Assembly: GCA_041395445.1 (NCBI GenBank)
Contig: JAWLAO010000005.1
Location: 1-64,000 of the forward strand
Source of the DNA: Gammaproteobacteria bacterium
GTDB lineage: Bacteria > Pseudomonadota > Gammaproteobacteria > Xanthomonadales > Marinicellaceae
Length of the DNA: 64,000 nt
Direction of reading: 5' to 3'
How positions within the stretch are numbered: position 1 is the stretch's first letter; the number at the start of each line of letters is the position of its first letter. The notes below the pieces were generated by a model. The model saw nothing but the letters and a program-made list of their open reading frames with translations. It searched no databases and was not told the origin of the DNA. Positions 37,345-46,570 of this stretch are shown here, piece by piece. Position numbers and translations under genes: made by a program.

Positions 37345-37866
37345 TTAATCAGATTTGGATAAATCACTCATATTCGCTGACATAAAGTCTTCAATGAACC
37401 AAGCAGAGAGTTCATGACGGCCTTCTAATCCCGATTTTGCATAAACTGATGATGCTTGTTGACGGGCTGTTTTTTCTTTTGTATTTCTAATACGAGCAAT
37501 TTCCTGAAAATTTAAACCTTTGAGCATGAGCAGAGCTATTTCTTTTTCGCTTTCGCTGAGTTTCCAGTTATCGAATTGCTCTTGAATTGCCACAAAATAT
37601 TGGTGTCTGATATCTCTGAATTGTTTGGTAATGTTTTTTACTTTTTGCTCAGATTCTTTGAGTGAGTTTACTAATACATTAAGTCTTTTAGTTCGTTTAT
37701 GCATGTCTAAAATAATCAATAAAGCCAACGCACTAGATAGAAGTACAATAATCCCTTCTTCGAGGATATGCCAAAGCGGAATTTCCAATTGAATATCCGT
37801 TAAAACATCAGCGATATTCAATATCATAATTACTATTAGGCAAATTGCCACTAATTTATCTTTCAT
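37345..37866 (-). CDS. Membrane-anchored LuxR-type HTH regulator
   Basis: 173 residues. Two hydrophobic segments open the protein (LVAICLIVIMILNIADV; IIVLLSSALALLIIL). A coiled-coil linker follows, then a C-terminal GerE/LuxR-type helix-turn-helix (LSESEKEIALLMLKGLNFQEIARI ... TARQQASSVYAKSGL). There is no receiver or autoinducer domain. It is divergent from the efflux operon starting at 38002, with a short palindrome between the two, so control of that operon is a reasonable inference. Confidence 0.85.
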   Translation of the reverse strand: MKDKLVAICLIVIMILNIADVLTDIQLEIPLWHILEEGIIVLLSSALALLIILDMHKRTKRLNVLVNSLKESEQKVKNITKQFRDIRHQYFVAIQEQFDNWKLSESEKEIALLMLKGLNFQEIARIRNTKEKTARQQASSVYAKSGLEGRHELSAWFIEDFMSANMSDLSKSD

Positions 37867-37921
37867 AGAAACGTCTTAAATTTAATGTATATAATTGATT
37901 TATAAAGAAATAACATGCTTT

Positions 37922-37937
37922 TGGTATAAATGTACCA
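37922..37937. promoter_or_regulatory. Palindrome between regulator and efflux operon, candidate operator
   Basis: TGGTATAAATGTACCA is a perfect inverted repeat of five-base arms around six bases. It lies in the 135-base gap between the divergent LuxR-type gene and the TolC-like gene. Position and symmetry suit a dimeric regulator; binding is inferred only. Confidence 0.35.
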
Positions 37938-38001
37938 TGTAATATTTGGTAAAAAACACTATATTAGCACTAACTAATGTATGGTTTTACAAATTAAGTA
38001 T

Positions 38002-39174
38002 ATGAAAAAAAATATTATATTGGTAGTAACGATTTTATTTTTTGTTCCAATTGAAGTTGTTTCTAAAGACATCAAAACAATTCACTCAATCATGAGTGAT
38101 GGTTATAACAAGCTTATAGTTCAAAATCTAGATACCAATACAAATGATGTGTATAAATTTCTGACTTCGGCTCCGACTTTACAATTGGGCTACCTCAATA
38201 GTAATAAAAACTTAGGGAGCGACGAAACGGAATTGATTATTAATTTCCCAATTAAGACCATAAAGCACTTTAGGATTGAAAACCAAATCAAAAATCATTA
38301 TGAGACCTTCCGAAAAGATTTGGAAGAGAATCTGAAGTTGTATGTTTCCGGTCTAGTGAGGAGTTCACTTTGGGATTATAAAATTGCACAATTTCAGCTT
38401 CAAACTGAGATCAATAAAATAACCTTTCTCAAACAACAAAGAGAAACTTTATCAAGTTTAAATCAGTTAGGTGATGCTTCAAATGAAATATTACTCATGT
38501 TGGATAATAGAATTATCGACACTCAGATTTCCATACTGACACTTGAGAATGATGTGCAGAGTCAATTGGAAAAATATATTCAAATCACTGGTGTTGATGT
38601 TATCCCTGGCAACTTCACGGAACAGGCTGTTATTAGTAGCGGTTCTGTTTTTTCGAATCATCCTGCTTTAAAGTTGATTCAGAATTCAATGGAATATTCA
38701 CAATTATTATTTGATGAGTCAGCTTTGCAAAACTCGCCATGGAATGTTTCAGCGATTGCTAAAGAAGTTAAATCCTTTGACTTGACTGACAAACAGATTG
38801 GTATTCAATTACAAGTTCCTTTATCCCGTAATAAAACGGGACAAGCCGATAAAACTACTTGGTTACAAGAGCAAAGCCAGTTAACAAGTGATTATAAAAA
38901 ATTGAAGGATGACCTCACACTAAAGCTTAAGGAATTAATCAATGAGCATGCTTTCTTATTATCTAAACAGCAATTATTGGAAGAAAAATCGAAAAATGCT
39001 CAACAAATTTTAAACAAACTCACATCTTTAAAATCAAGTAATGAAATTGAGCGAGATTTATATTTTCAAAGAGTCATTGACCTTCAAGAAGACTTAAACA
39101 GTCATAATCTTAATCAATTATTAATATACAAAAATCAGGCTATGCAAAATCAAGTTATAGGTGTTGTTTTATGA
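38002..39174 (+). CDS. TolC-family outer membrane efflux protein
   Basis: 390 residues from the ATG at 38002, which gives a proper signal peptide (KKNIILVVTILFFVPIEVVS). An upstream in-frame ATG at 37981 adds seven residues. The body is mostly long amphipathic helices (LQTEINKITFLKQQRETLSSL; LKELINEHAFLLSKQQLLEE), as in outer-membrane efflux channels of RND pumps. It is short for the family. Its stop overlaps the adaptor gene's first ATG by four bases. Confidence 0.82.
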   Translation: MKKNIILVVTILFFVPIEVVSKDIKTIHSIMSDGYNKLIVQNLDTNTNDVYKFLTSAPTLQLGYLNSNKNLGSDETELIINFPIKTIKHFRIENQIKNHYETFRKDLEENLKLYVSGLVRSSLWDYKIAQFQLQTEINKITFLKQQRETLSSLNQLGDASNEILLMLDNRIIDTQISILTLENDVQSQLEKYIQITGVDVIPGNFTEQAVISSGSVFSNHPALKLIQNSMEYSQLLFDESALQNSPWNVSAIAKEVKSFDLTDKQIGIQLQVPLSRNKTGQADKTTWLQEQSQLTSDYKKLKDDLTLKLKELINEHAFLLSKQQLLEEKSKNAQQILNKLTSLKSSNEIERDLYFQRVIDLQEDLNSHNLNQLLIYKNQAMQNQVIGVVL

Positions 39175-40226
39175 TTTCAGTCAGTCAAAATTACAGGGGT
39201 GTCTTTCACATGCTAAAAGCAAAACTATTATTAATGGTTTTATTCTTTGCCACAAATTTTTCTTCAGCCGAAGGAATATCAATCAGTGAATTAGGAGACT
39301 TAAAACTTTCGTTTTCTAAAATAGAGAAGAGTGATAGTTATAAAGGTTACCCTCTAAAAGCAATTGTCACGACTAAGCCAAATGAATCTTATCAAGTGAT
39401 TTCGCCATTCAATCCGCAGTTAATAGAATTATTAGTCGAAAATGGTAAAAAAGTCACTGAAGGAACAAAAATTATGAAGTTATCAGGAAGTGAGGTTCAT
39501 TATTTTCTGGAAATGTTAGCTTCACACAAATCTTTGTTTGAACTCAGTCAACAGAGATACAAGAATAATTTAAAACTCTATCAAAACAAAAGTATCAATA
39601 GTGAAAAGTGGTTTGCAATTGTTAAGCAATATAATGACGCAAAAATTGAATACGGACATTTAAAACATTTTGCGGAACTGATTGAAACAACAGGTGAGGA
39701 CTCTGTCATTCTCAAGGCTCCGATATCGGGGATTTTGATGCAAGCACAGGCAAATGACTTGAGTGAGGCTGAGAAATTACTGGTAAAAATTATTCCTGAT
39801 CAAGCATTACGCTTAAAAATCAAAGCATCCAATTCTCAGGCAGAAGAACTTCACTCAGTTTCTTATAAGGAATGTAAGCTCCAAATTTCTGAGGTCGAAA
39901 ATATCTCATCAGGTATGTTTGTCAATTTATGGAGTGAAAACATTTTGCCAAACTGTCAGTTATATCCGGGGCAATCTTTGAGTGTGACTCCTCATTATCA
40001 ATCGACCAGTTATATCATTCCAAAATCCTCTGTTTACGTTCAGGATAGAGAAACCTCTATTTTTATTAAACAAGGTAATGAATTGCTTAGCGTGAAAGTT
40101 TCAATCATTTCCTCAGAATTGGACAATTATTTTGTGACATCAGAAACTCAACTCTCACAGAAACAAGTTCTTACAACATCAGTAAGTGCTGTTAATGGAA
40201 TTCAACTCGGCTTTGGAGGCGATTAA
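39171..40226 (+). CDS. RND efflux periplasmic adaptor (HlyD/CusB-like)
   Basis: The adaptor links the RND pump to the outer channel. A signal peptide (KAKLLLMVLFFATNFSSA) begins at an internal ATG at 39210 preceded by AGGGG. The ATG at 39171 overlaps the upstream stop (ATGA), so either start may be used. The lipoyl-like halves are YQVISPFNPQLIELLVENGKKV and VILKAPISGILMQAQ, separated by a short helical hairpin. The beta-barrel and membrane-proximal domains follow (LYPGQSLSVTP; YIIPKSSVYV). No histidine- or methionine-rich metal-binding end is obvious. The stop overlaps the pump gene's start. Confidence 0.88.
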   Translation: MISVSQNYRGVFHMLKAKLLLMVLFFATNFSSAEGISISELGDLKLSFSKIEKSDSYKGYPLKAIVTTKPNESYQVISPFNPQLIELLVENGKKVTEGTKIMKLSGSEVHYFLEMLASHKSLFELSQQRYKNNLKLYQNKSINSEKWFAIVKQYNDAKIEYGHLKHFAELIETTGEDSVILKAPISGILMQAQANDLSEAEKLLVKIIPDQALRLKIKASNSQAEELHSVSYKECKLQISEVENISSGMFVNLWSENILPNCQLYPGQSLSVTPHYQSTSYIIPKSSVYVQDRETSIFIKQGNELLSVKVSIISSELDNYFVTSETQLSQKQVLTTSVSAVNGIQLGFGGD

Positions 40227-43200
40227 TGCTTGAAAGAATTATTCGGTTTTCGTTAACCCAAAGGCTGTTTGTTTTAATATCTTTTATTCTGTTAATAATT
40301 GTTGGTGCATATTCTTGGAAAACCATAGCAATTGATGCTTTTCCTGATATTTCGAGCACACAGGTTAACATTATTATTAAAGCTCCCGGTATGACAGCCG
40401 AAGAGATAGAGCAACAAGTAACCAGAGTTGTTGAAACGGAGTTATTAGGCATTCCCAATAAGTCGATTTTACGTTCAACAACCAAATATGCCATAACATC
40501 AATCACTTTAGATTTCCATGATGGTACAGATATTTATTGGGCGCGTCAGCAAGTTAATGAAAGACTTCAAAATATCTGGAATGATTTGCCTGAAGGTGTT
40601 TCCGGAGGATTAGCTCCAATGAGTACGCCATTGAGTGAAATGTTCATGTTCTCCATAGAAAATCCTAATCTCTCACTAACGGAGAGAAAGCATATCCTCG
40701 ATTGGCAAATCAGACCTCTATTAAGAACAGTTCCGGGTGTTGCTGAGGTGAATGTTCTTGGAGGTTATACCTCAACAATACAATATGCTCCTGATATTAT
40801 CAAATTACAGGAAGCCAATATCTCACTTGAGGAAATTCAAACAGTTATTGAACAATCCAATTTAAATGGCAGCATCGGCAAAATTAACATTGGAACAGAC
40901 TCGATCACCATCCGTTCCGAAGGAAAGTTTAAAAATCTTGAAAGCATATCTGATTTGATTGTAAAAAATGATAATGGCGAAATATATTATCTTAAATCTT
41001 TGGGTGAAGTTTTTTATGGCAATATGATAAGGTACGGAGCAGTTACAAAAGATGGATATGAAACTACCGAAGCCCTCATCGTCGCACTTAAAGATAGTAA
41101 TACTGCTCAGGTTGTTCAAGGAGTAAAAACAAAACTGGAGCAAATAAAAACCACTCTTCCGGAAGGCACTGAACTCAATGTTTTTTATGATAGGACAAAT
41201 TTAATAGATACAGCAGTTCATACGATTACCAGCGCTTTAATTCAGGCAATTTTATTGGTTATCGTTTTACTGGCTTTTTTCTTATGGCATGTGAAAGCAT
41301 CATTTGTTGTTTCTCTGTCTATTCCAATTGCTGTTGTCATTACTTTTTTTCTGATGAAACAATTTGGATTATCCGCAAACCTGATGAGTTTAGGTGGATT
41401 GGTTATTGCCATAGGTATGATTGTTGATTCATCTGTGGTTGTGATTGAAAATATTGTCAGCCAGCTAAACAAAGGCGTTAATTTGCCACGAATGCATCTT
41501 ATTTACCGGGCTTGTAAATCAGTTGCAAAGCCGGTGTTTTCGGGAACAATCATTGTGATTATGGTGTTTATTCCTTTACTGAGTCTTTCCGGTCTAGAAG
41601 GGAAACTATTTTCCCCTGTAGCATTAACCATAGTTTTTGCCATGACCATAGCTTTGCTTGCTTCAGTCACAATCATACCCGTTATAGCAACTTTTCTGAT
41701 AACGAGCCAGGAAAATAAAACACCTACCTTTATCCTCAGAATGCAAAATTTATTCTCTACATCATTAAGCAAAGTATTAAAAGCTCCGTTTAAATTTATG
41801 GTTTTTATTTTTTCGGTTTTATTGATTAGTGTCTTTTTGTTTTTTCAAATTGGAAAAATATTTATGCCGGTTCTTGATGAGGGAGATTTAATCGTTCAGC
41901 TTGAGAAAACACCTGTGATTTCACTCAAAGAATCAATTGATTTGGATAAACAAATAGAAAAAGCTCTACTTAAAGAAATTCCTGAAATCAAACAAATAGT
42001 TGCTCGAACAGGTTCTGATGAATTAGGTCTTGACCCCATGAGCTTGAATGAAACAGATATCTTCATGGAACTGCAACCGATTGATACATGGAGGTTTGCA
42101 ACTAAGACTGAACTTGAAAATGCAATCAGGAAGTTGTTATTGAAGTTTCCCGGAATTAATTTTGGATTCACTCAACCGATTCAAATGAGGGTCTCGGAAA
42201 TGCTTACCGGAAGCACCGGTGCAGTTACAGTGAAAGTTTTTGGTGAAAATGTTTCAAAACTATCTGAATTAGCTCATGAAATCAGTCGTGTGATTAAAAC
42301 AGTAGAAGGCAGTGTTGATATCCAAACAACTTTAATTGAAGGTGGTGATTATATCAATATTATTTTGAAACCGGAGATTGCATCAGAATATCAGCTCACT
42401 GTGAGTGAACTTTCAAGATATCTCAAGTCTCAGATAGATGGAGTTCAAATTTCTGAATTGATATCCGGAAAATTTAAAACGCCGATATTGTTCTCAAATA
42501 ATTTATATGATGACTCTGAGTTGTCATCAATCAACCAATTAAAGAACTACAATATCATCATGCCGGATAACAGTATTCTGACGCTGAAAGATATTGCGGA
42601 TATATCCTTTAGTGAAGGTCCGGCCATTATTGAAAGGGAAAATGCAGAACGCTTTGCAGTGGTTGCTTGTAATGTAGAAAACCGTGATATTGTTGGTTTT
42701 GTTGAAGAAATTACTGAAAAAATTGGAAAGGATGTGAATCTGCCCAGTGGATATTTAGTCGAGTTTGGGGGTGAGTTTGAAAGCCAAATCAGAGCATCCA
42801 ATAATTTAATGATGGTGATTCCTGTGGTGTTGCTCCTCATCGTTATTATATTATTCACTACATTTAAATCACTATTAAAGTCTTTTTTGATTCTGGCAAA
42901 TATACCTTTTGCAATGATGGGTGGTGTGATTAGTTTGTATATTTCAGGAGAATATCTGTCTGTACCGGCATCTGTCGGTTTTATTGCATTACTCGGTGTT
43001 GCGATACTAAATGGAGTTGTTATGCTGTCTCATTTTGAGGAAATGCGTTATCAAACAACAAATTTAATAGAAAAAATCTCGAATGCTGCAACAGATAGAT
43101 TGAGGCCAATACTGATGACTGCAACAACAGCAATGTTTGGTCTGATTCCCTTAGTTATAGCCACAGGTCCCGGTGCTGAGATACAAAAGCCTCTTGCTAT

Positions 43201-43294
43201 TGTCGTCATCGGAGGTCTGTTTTCCTCAACACTTGCAACACTTTATTTACTCCCGTTTTTATATTATAAAATTGAATCAAAACAAAATGTGTGA
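40226..43294 (+). CDS. CzcA/CusA-type RND efflux pump
   Basis: 1022 residues with the RND architecture: an N-terminal membrane helix (LFVLISFILLIIVGAYSW), a large periplasmic porter region, a bundle of helices including LGGLVIAIGMIVDSSVVVIEN, a second porter region and a final helix bundle. The opening motif AIDAFPDISSTQVNI belongs to the heavy-metal-exporting group. The conserved Asp of the proton relay is in GMIVDSS, but the first Asp of the CzcA-type DFGxxxDGA motif is missing. The exported ion is therefore uncertain, and cobalt/zinc should not be assumed. It overlaps the adaptor gene by one base and the DUF3240 gene by eight. Confidence 0.92.
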   Translation: MLERIIRFSLTQRLFVLISFILLIIVGAYSWKTIAIDAFPDISSTQVNIIIKAPGMTAEEIEQQVTRVVETELLGIPNKSILRSTTKYAITSITLDFHDGTDIYWARQQVNERLQNIWNDLPEGVSGGLAPMSTPLSEMFMFSIENPNLSLTERKHILDWQIRPLLRTVPGVAEVNVLGGYTSTIQYAPDIIKLQEANISLEEIQTVIEQSNLNGSIGKINIGTDSITIRSEGKFKNLESISDLIVKNDNGEIYYLKSLGEVFYGNMIRYGAVTKDGYETTEALIVALKDSNTAQVVQGVKTKLEQIKTTLPEGTELNVFYDRTNLIDTAVHTITSALIQAILLVIVLLAFFLWHVKASFVVSLSIPIAVVITFFLMKQFGLSANLMSLGGLVIAIGMIVDSSVVVIENIVSQLNKGVNLPRMHLIYRACKSVAKPVFSGTIIVIMVFIPLLSLSGLEGKLFSPVALTIVFAMTIALLASVTIIPVIATFLITSQENKTPTFILRMQNLFSTSLSKVLKAPFKFMVFIFSVLLISVFLFFQIGKIFMPVLDEGDLIVQLEKTPVISLKESIDLDKQIEKALLKEIPEIKQIVARTGSDELGLDPMSLNETDIFMELQPIDTWRFATKTELENAIRKLLLKFPGINFGFTQPIQMRVSEMLTGSTGAVTVKVFGENVSKLSELAHEISRVIKTVEGSVDIQTTLIEGGDYINIILKPEIASEYQLTVSELSRYLKSQIDGVQISELISGKFKTPILFSNNLYDDSELSSINQLKNYNIIMPDNSILTLKDIADISFSEGPAIIERENAERFAVVACNVENRDIVGFVEEITEKIGKDVNLPSGYLVEFGGEFESQIRASNNLMMVIPVVLLLIVIILFTTFKSLLKSFLILANIPFAMMGGVISLYISGEYLSVPASVGFIALLGVAILNGVVMLSHFEEMRYQTTNLIEKISNAATDRLRPILMTATTAMFGLIPLVIATGPGAEIQKPLAIVVIGGLFSSTLATLYLLPFLYYKIESKQNV

Positions 43295-43589
43295 ACTTCA
43301 AATACTTACAATAATGCTCAATACTAAAATCAAGGATGATGCTGTGGATTTAATACTGGAAATGGAAGATATTTCCGGCTTTACCTTATCAAAAGCGAAT
43401 GGATTCAGCCGGAAGCATTCGCAGTACAATATTCGTGAACAAGTTGAAGGATATAAGGATTTTTATCGTTTGGAATTGATTCATGAACCCAAACAGTTGA
43501 AAGAAATTCTCAATAAGTTCAGTCAAATTGGTAGTCGTTTTAAATTGAAATATTGGGTAACTCCATTAATTGATTGTGGAGAAATTTAA
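43287..43589 (+). CDS. DUF3240 family protein
   Basis: 100 residues from the ATG at 43287, which overlaps the end of the pump gene by eight bases. The compact alpha/beta layout with LVEL-type strands (KDDAVDLILEMEDISGFTLS, YRLELIHEPKQLKEILNKF) matches DUF3240. That family is known to follow CzcA-type pump genes and looks like a small PII/CutA-like protein. A regulatory or metal-sensing role in the pump operon is inferred from position. Confidence 0.8.
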   Translation: MCELQILTIMLNTKIKDDAVDLILEMEDISGFTLSKANGFSRKHSQYNIREQVEGYKDFYRLELIHEPKQLKEILNKFSQIGSRFKLKYWVTPLIDCGEI

Positions 43590-43687
43590 TTAAAAATCTT
43601 TATCATTCGAACTAATTGCTCTAAATTCCAAGACTATTGTGAGAAAAACAACGATAATTCGGCTCGTTTTTAAATTTCAGTCATTCT

Positions 43688-45859
43688 ATGGAAATCAAGG
43701 TCAATTATCTGGATAACCTCAGACTTGAGGCTCAATTTGATGATTTTAAGGTCATTTCCGACCAACCGATTCGTTACAAAGGCGATGGTTCTGCTCCCGG
43801 GCCGTTTGATTATTTTCTGGCATCTTCAGCTATGTGTGCCGCATATTTTGCAAAGGTCTATTGTTTGGCTCGTGATATTCCGACAGAAAACATTCGCTTA
43901 TCCCAGAATAATATTGTTGATCCTGAAAACCGTTATAAGCAGATTTTCAAAATTCAAATTGAATTACCAGAGGATATTTCTGAAAAAGATCGCCAAGGGA
44001 TTTTACGCTCAATAGATCGTTGTACAGTCAAGAAAGTGGTTCAGGAAGGACCGGAATTTCAGGTAGAAGTTGTAAAAAATATTGATGCTGATTCCCAAGC
44101 GATGCTGATCAATTTAACCGATATTGAAAGTGAAACTTTTATCGAGGGGAAAGATAAATCGCTGGAACAAACCATTACAGACATGACGAAGATTTTGTCT
44201 GATTTAGGCATGAAGATTGAAGTCGCATCGTGGCGCAATCTGGTTCCGAATGTCTGGTCTTTGCATATTCGGGATGCAGCATCGCCAATGTGTTTCACCA
44301 ATGGCAAAGGCTCGAGCAAAGAAAGCGCCTTATGTTCTGCTTTGGGAGAGTTTATTGAGCGATTAAATTGTAATTTTTTCTATAACGATCAGTACTTTGG
44401 CGAAGACATAGCCAATAGCGAATTTGTACATTATCCCAATGAAAAATGGTTTCCATTAACTAAAAACGATAAATTGCCGGCTGGTATTTTGGATAAACAT
44501 TGTCTGAAAATCTACAATCCTGATGGTGAACTTAAAGGTTCGCATTTGATTGATACAAATTCCGGAAATATAGATCGTGGTATTTGTTGCATTCCTTATC
44601 AACGACTCTCAGATGGTGAGACTGTTTATTTTCCATCCAATTTAATCGAAAATCTGTTTCTCAGCAATGGCATGAGTGCCGGAAATAATTTATTAGAAGC
44701 CAAAGTTCAATGCTTATCAGAAATATTTGAAAGAGCGGTAAAAAAACAAATCATAGAACAGGAAATCACCTTACCGGATGTTCCAAAAGACATTTTACAA
44801 AGATTTCCCAAGATACTCTCCGGAATCAAAGCGTTGGAAGAGCAAGGCTTTCCTGTTGTGATAAAAGATGCTTCACTCGGCGGACAATTTCCGGTGATGA
44901 ATGTGACATTGATGAACCCAAAAACCGGCGGAGTTTTTGCTTCATTTGGAGCACACCCAAGTATGGAAGTGGCATTGGAACGCAGTTTAACCGAGTTATT
45001 ACAAGGACGTAGTTTTGAAGGCTTGAATGACATTAAAAAACCGACGTTTAATAGCTTTGCTATTAAAGAACCGGAAAACTTTGTCGAGCATTTTATAGAT
45101 TCATCCGGTGTGATTTCGTGGAAATTCTTTAGTGAAAAACATGATTATGAATTTTACGATTGGGATTTTTCGGGAACCAATGAACAAGAATGTGAAACCT
45201 TGTTGAAAATTCTGAAAGATATAGGAAAAGAGGTTTACATCGCGGAATTTACAAATATTGGTACTGCTTGTCGGATTCTGGTGCCGGATTATTCTGAAAT
45301 CTATCCGGTTGAAGACTTGATTTGGGACAATACTAACAAAGCGTTGGATTTCAGAGAGGATATTCTCAATATTCATAATCTGACGGATGAACAATTGGTG
45401 GATTTGGTTGAAAGACTGGAAGAAAGCCAGTTGGATAATTACACCGATATTATCACATTGATTGGTATCGAATTTGATGAAAACACTGTTTGGGGACAAT
45501 TGACCATTCTTGAGTTGAAAATCTTGTGTTATCTCGCTTTGGACGAACTTGAAGAAGCATTGGATTTAGTTGAGGAATTCTTGCAGTACAATGTCAATAC
45601 CGTTGAGCGAAATCTCTTTTATCAGGCAATGCAAACAGTTTTGGAAATTGAATTGAGTGATCATTTAGAGCTTAATGATTACCTGAACAACCTCAACCGT
45701 ATGTTTGGTAAGAAAACAATGGACGAAGTTGTAGGCTCTGTTTTTGGTGAAATTCGCTTCAGTGGCTTGTTTGAAACAGGGATGAACCTTAAAGGAATCG
45801 ACAGGCATTTGAAATTACTGGAAAGCTATAAAAAACTTCACAAGGCAAGACAAAATTGA
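43688..45859 (+). CDS. OsmC-YcaO fusion protein
   Basis: 723 residues. The first 130 form an OsmC-like domain with the peroxidatic pair positions C50 (SSAMCAAYF) and C112 (IDRCTVKKV). A YcaO domain follows (residues about 165-590), with its ATP-binding signatures in SKESALCSALGEFIERL and EAKVQCLSEIFERAV. A helical tail of about 130 residues completes it. This OsmC/YcaO arrangement exists in other proteobacteria. Stand-alone YcaO of E. coli affects ribosomal protein S12 beta-methylthiolation with RimO, while other YcaO enzymes activate amide backbones. No RiPP precursor or partner dehydrogenase is adjacent, so a natural-product role is not supported here. Confidence 0.9.
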   Translation: MEIKVNYLDNLRLEAQFDDFKVISDQPIRYKGDGSAPGPFDYFLASSAMCAAYFAKVYCLARDIPTENIRLSQNNIVDPENRYKQIFKIQIELPEDISEKDRQGILRSIDRCTVKKVVQEGPEFQVEVVKNIDADSQAMLINLTDIESETFIEGKDKSLEQTITDMTKILSDLGMKIEVASWRNLVPNVWSLHIRDAASPMCFTNGKGSSKESALCSALGEFIERLNCNFFYNDQYFGEDIANSEFVHYPNEKWFPLTKNDKLPAGILDKHCLKIYNPDGELKGSHLIDTNSGNIDRGICCIPYQRLSDGETVYFPSNLIENLFLSNGMSAGNNLLEAKVQCLSEIFERAVKKQIIEQEITLPDVPKDILQRFPKILSGIKALEEQGFPVVIKDASLGGQFPVMNVTLMNPKTGGVFASFGAHPSMEVALERSLTELLQGRSFEGLNDIKKPTFNSFAIKEPENFVEHFIDSSGVISWKFFSEKHDYEFYDWDFSGTNEQECETLLKILKDIGKEVYIAEFTNIGTACRILVPDYSEIYPVEDLIWDNTNKALDFREDILNIHNLTDEQLVDLVERLEESQLDNYTDIITLIGIEFDENTVWGQLTILELKILCYLALDELEEALDLVEEFLQYNVNTVERNLFYQAMQTVLEIELSDHLELNDYLNNLNRMFGKKTMDEVVGSVFGEIRFSGLFETGMNLKGIDRHLKLLESYKKLHKARQN

Positions 45860-45865
45860 TTTATT

Positions 45866-45900
45866 AGAGACTTTTGCTCACGAATCGAGCAAAGGCCTCT
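45866..45900 (+). terminator. Hairpin terminator candidate after OsmC-YcaO
   Basis: TTTGCTC and GAGCAAA pair around a seven-base loop, with AGAG/CTCT extending the stem. It starts seven bases after the stop. The following T content is weak, so efficiency is uncertain. Confidence 0.5.
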
Positions 45901-45967
45901 ATTATTAACTTGTCCTATTTTAGAAGTTAATGTCGTTAAACTAATAATAGCTAATTATTGGTGACTT

Positions 45968-46546
45968 ATGAGACATTCAAATAAACTACTTTTCTTAACA
46001 TTTCTATTTTTTACAAGTGGATATTGTCAGAACTTAATCACAAATCCTGATTTTGATACCGGAATTCTTGGTTGGGCAGATTATGGAAATGCATCAACAA
46101 CAACATCATGGAATGGACAAGATGGTGCTTTGTCCAATGGGAGTCTTGAGATTTCTGATACCATAAATAATGGAGGAGTTGTTCGTGCATATTGGGAAAC
46201 AGCTATACCGGTGGTCTCGGGAGAGAAGTACTATGCTCAGGTGATGAGCAAGGTTATTGGTAGCTCTGAGGCTCAGGCAGGGTACTTATGGATTGATTGG
46301 TTGGATGAAAATCAAAACTATGTTGGGCATTATAGTACTCTCAATTTATGGGGAGTGTTTGATAGTTGGGAACCTATTCTAGGAGTGCTGACAGTCCCTG
46401 ATGGTATGAAATATGCAAGATTTCATGTCGGCTTAGCGACCAATGATACTGGTTCACCAAATCCTTCAACAGTTTTATTTGATGATATAGTTTTTATTGA
46501 GGACTTAATATTCAGCAACTCTTTTGAGGAGATTGTTGCTCCTTAA
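45968..46546 (+). CDS. Secreted carbohydrate-binding-module-like protein
   Basis: 192 residues with a signal peptide (LLFLTFLFFTSGYC). The mature part begins LITNPDFDTGILGWADYG, the typical opening of CBM4/9-like jelly-roll domains. Aromatic residues (AYWETAIPV, LWIDWLDENQNY) are spread along the strands. The protein ends FIEDLIFSNSFEEIVAP, carrying the IFxNxFE motif also found in the C25 peptidase and the beta-helix protein of this window. There is no catalytic domain. A binding or surface role is inferred. Confidence 0.82.
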   Translation: MRHSNKLLFLTFLFFTSGYCQNLITNPDFDTGILGWADYGNASTTTSWNGQDGALSNGSLEISDTINNGGVVRAYWETAIPVVSGEKYYAQVMSKVIGSSEAQAGYLWIDWLDENQNYVGHYSTLNLWGVFDSWEPILGVLTVPDGMKYARFHVGLATNDTGSPNPSTVLFDDIVFIEDLIFSNSFEEIVAP

Positions 46547-46563
46547 GTATTTCCGTTTATAAT
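46536..46563 (+). promoter_or_regulatory. Candidate promoter just ahead of the acetyl-CoA hydrolase gene
   Basis: TTGCTC and TATAAT are separated by 16 bases. The -10 ends seven bases before the ATG at 46571, so transcription would begin at or next to the start codon. No ribosome-binding site precedes that ATG. Confidence 0.4.
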
Positions 46564-46570
46564 TTGTTGT

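Noticed and set aside
40192..40506. Minus-strand frames within the RND pump gene (several of 76-104 codons)
   Set aside because: They are fully opposite an intact, well recognised gene and show no motif of their own.
43688..45859. RiPP (azole/thioamide peptide) biosynthesis locus based on YcaO
   Set aside because: No precursor peptide, dehydrogenase, E1-like partner or dedicated transporter is adjacent; the OsmC-YcaO form is a different branch.
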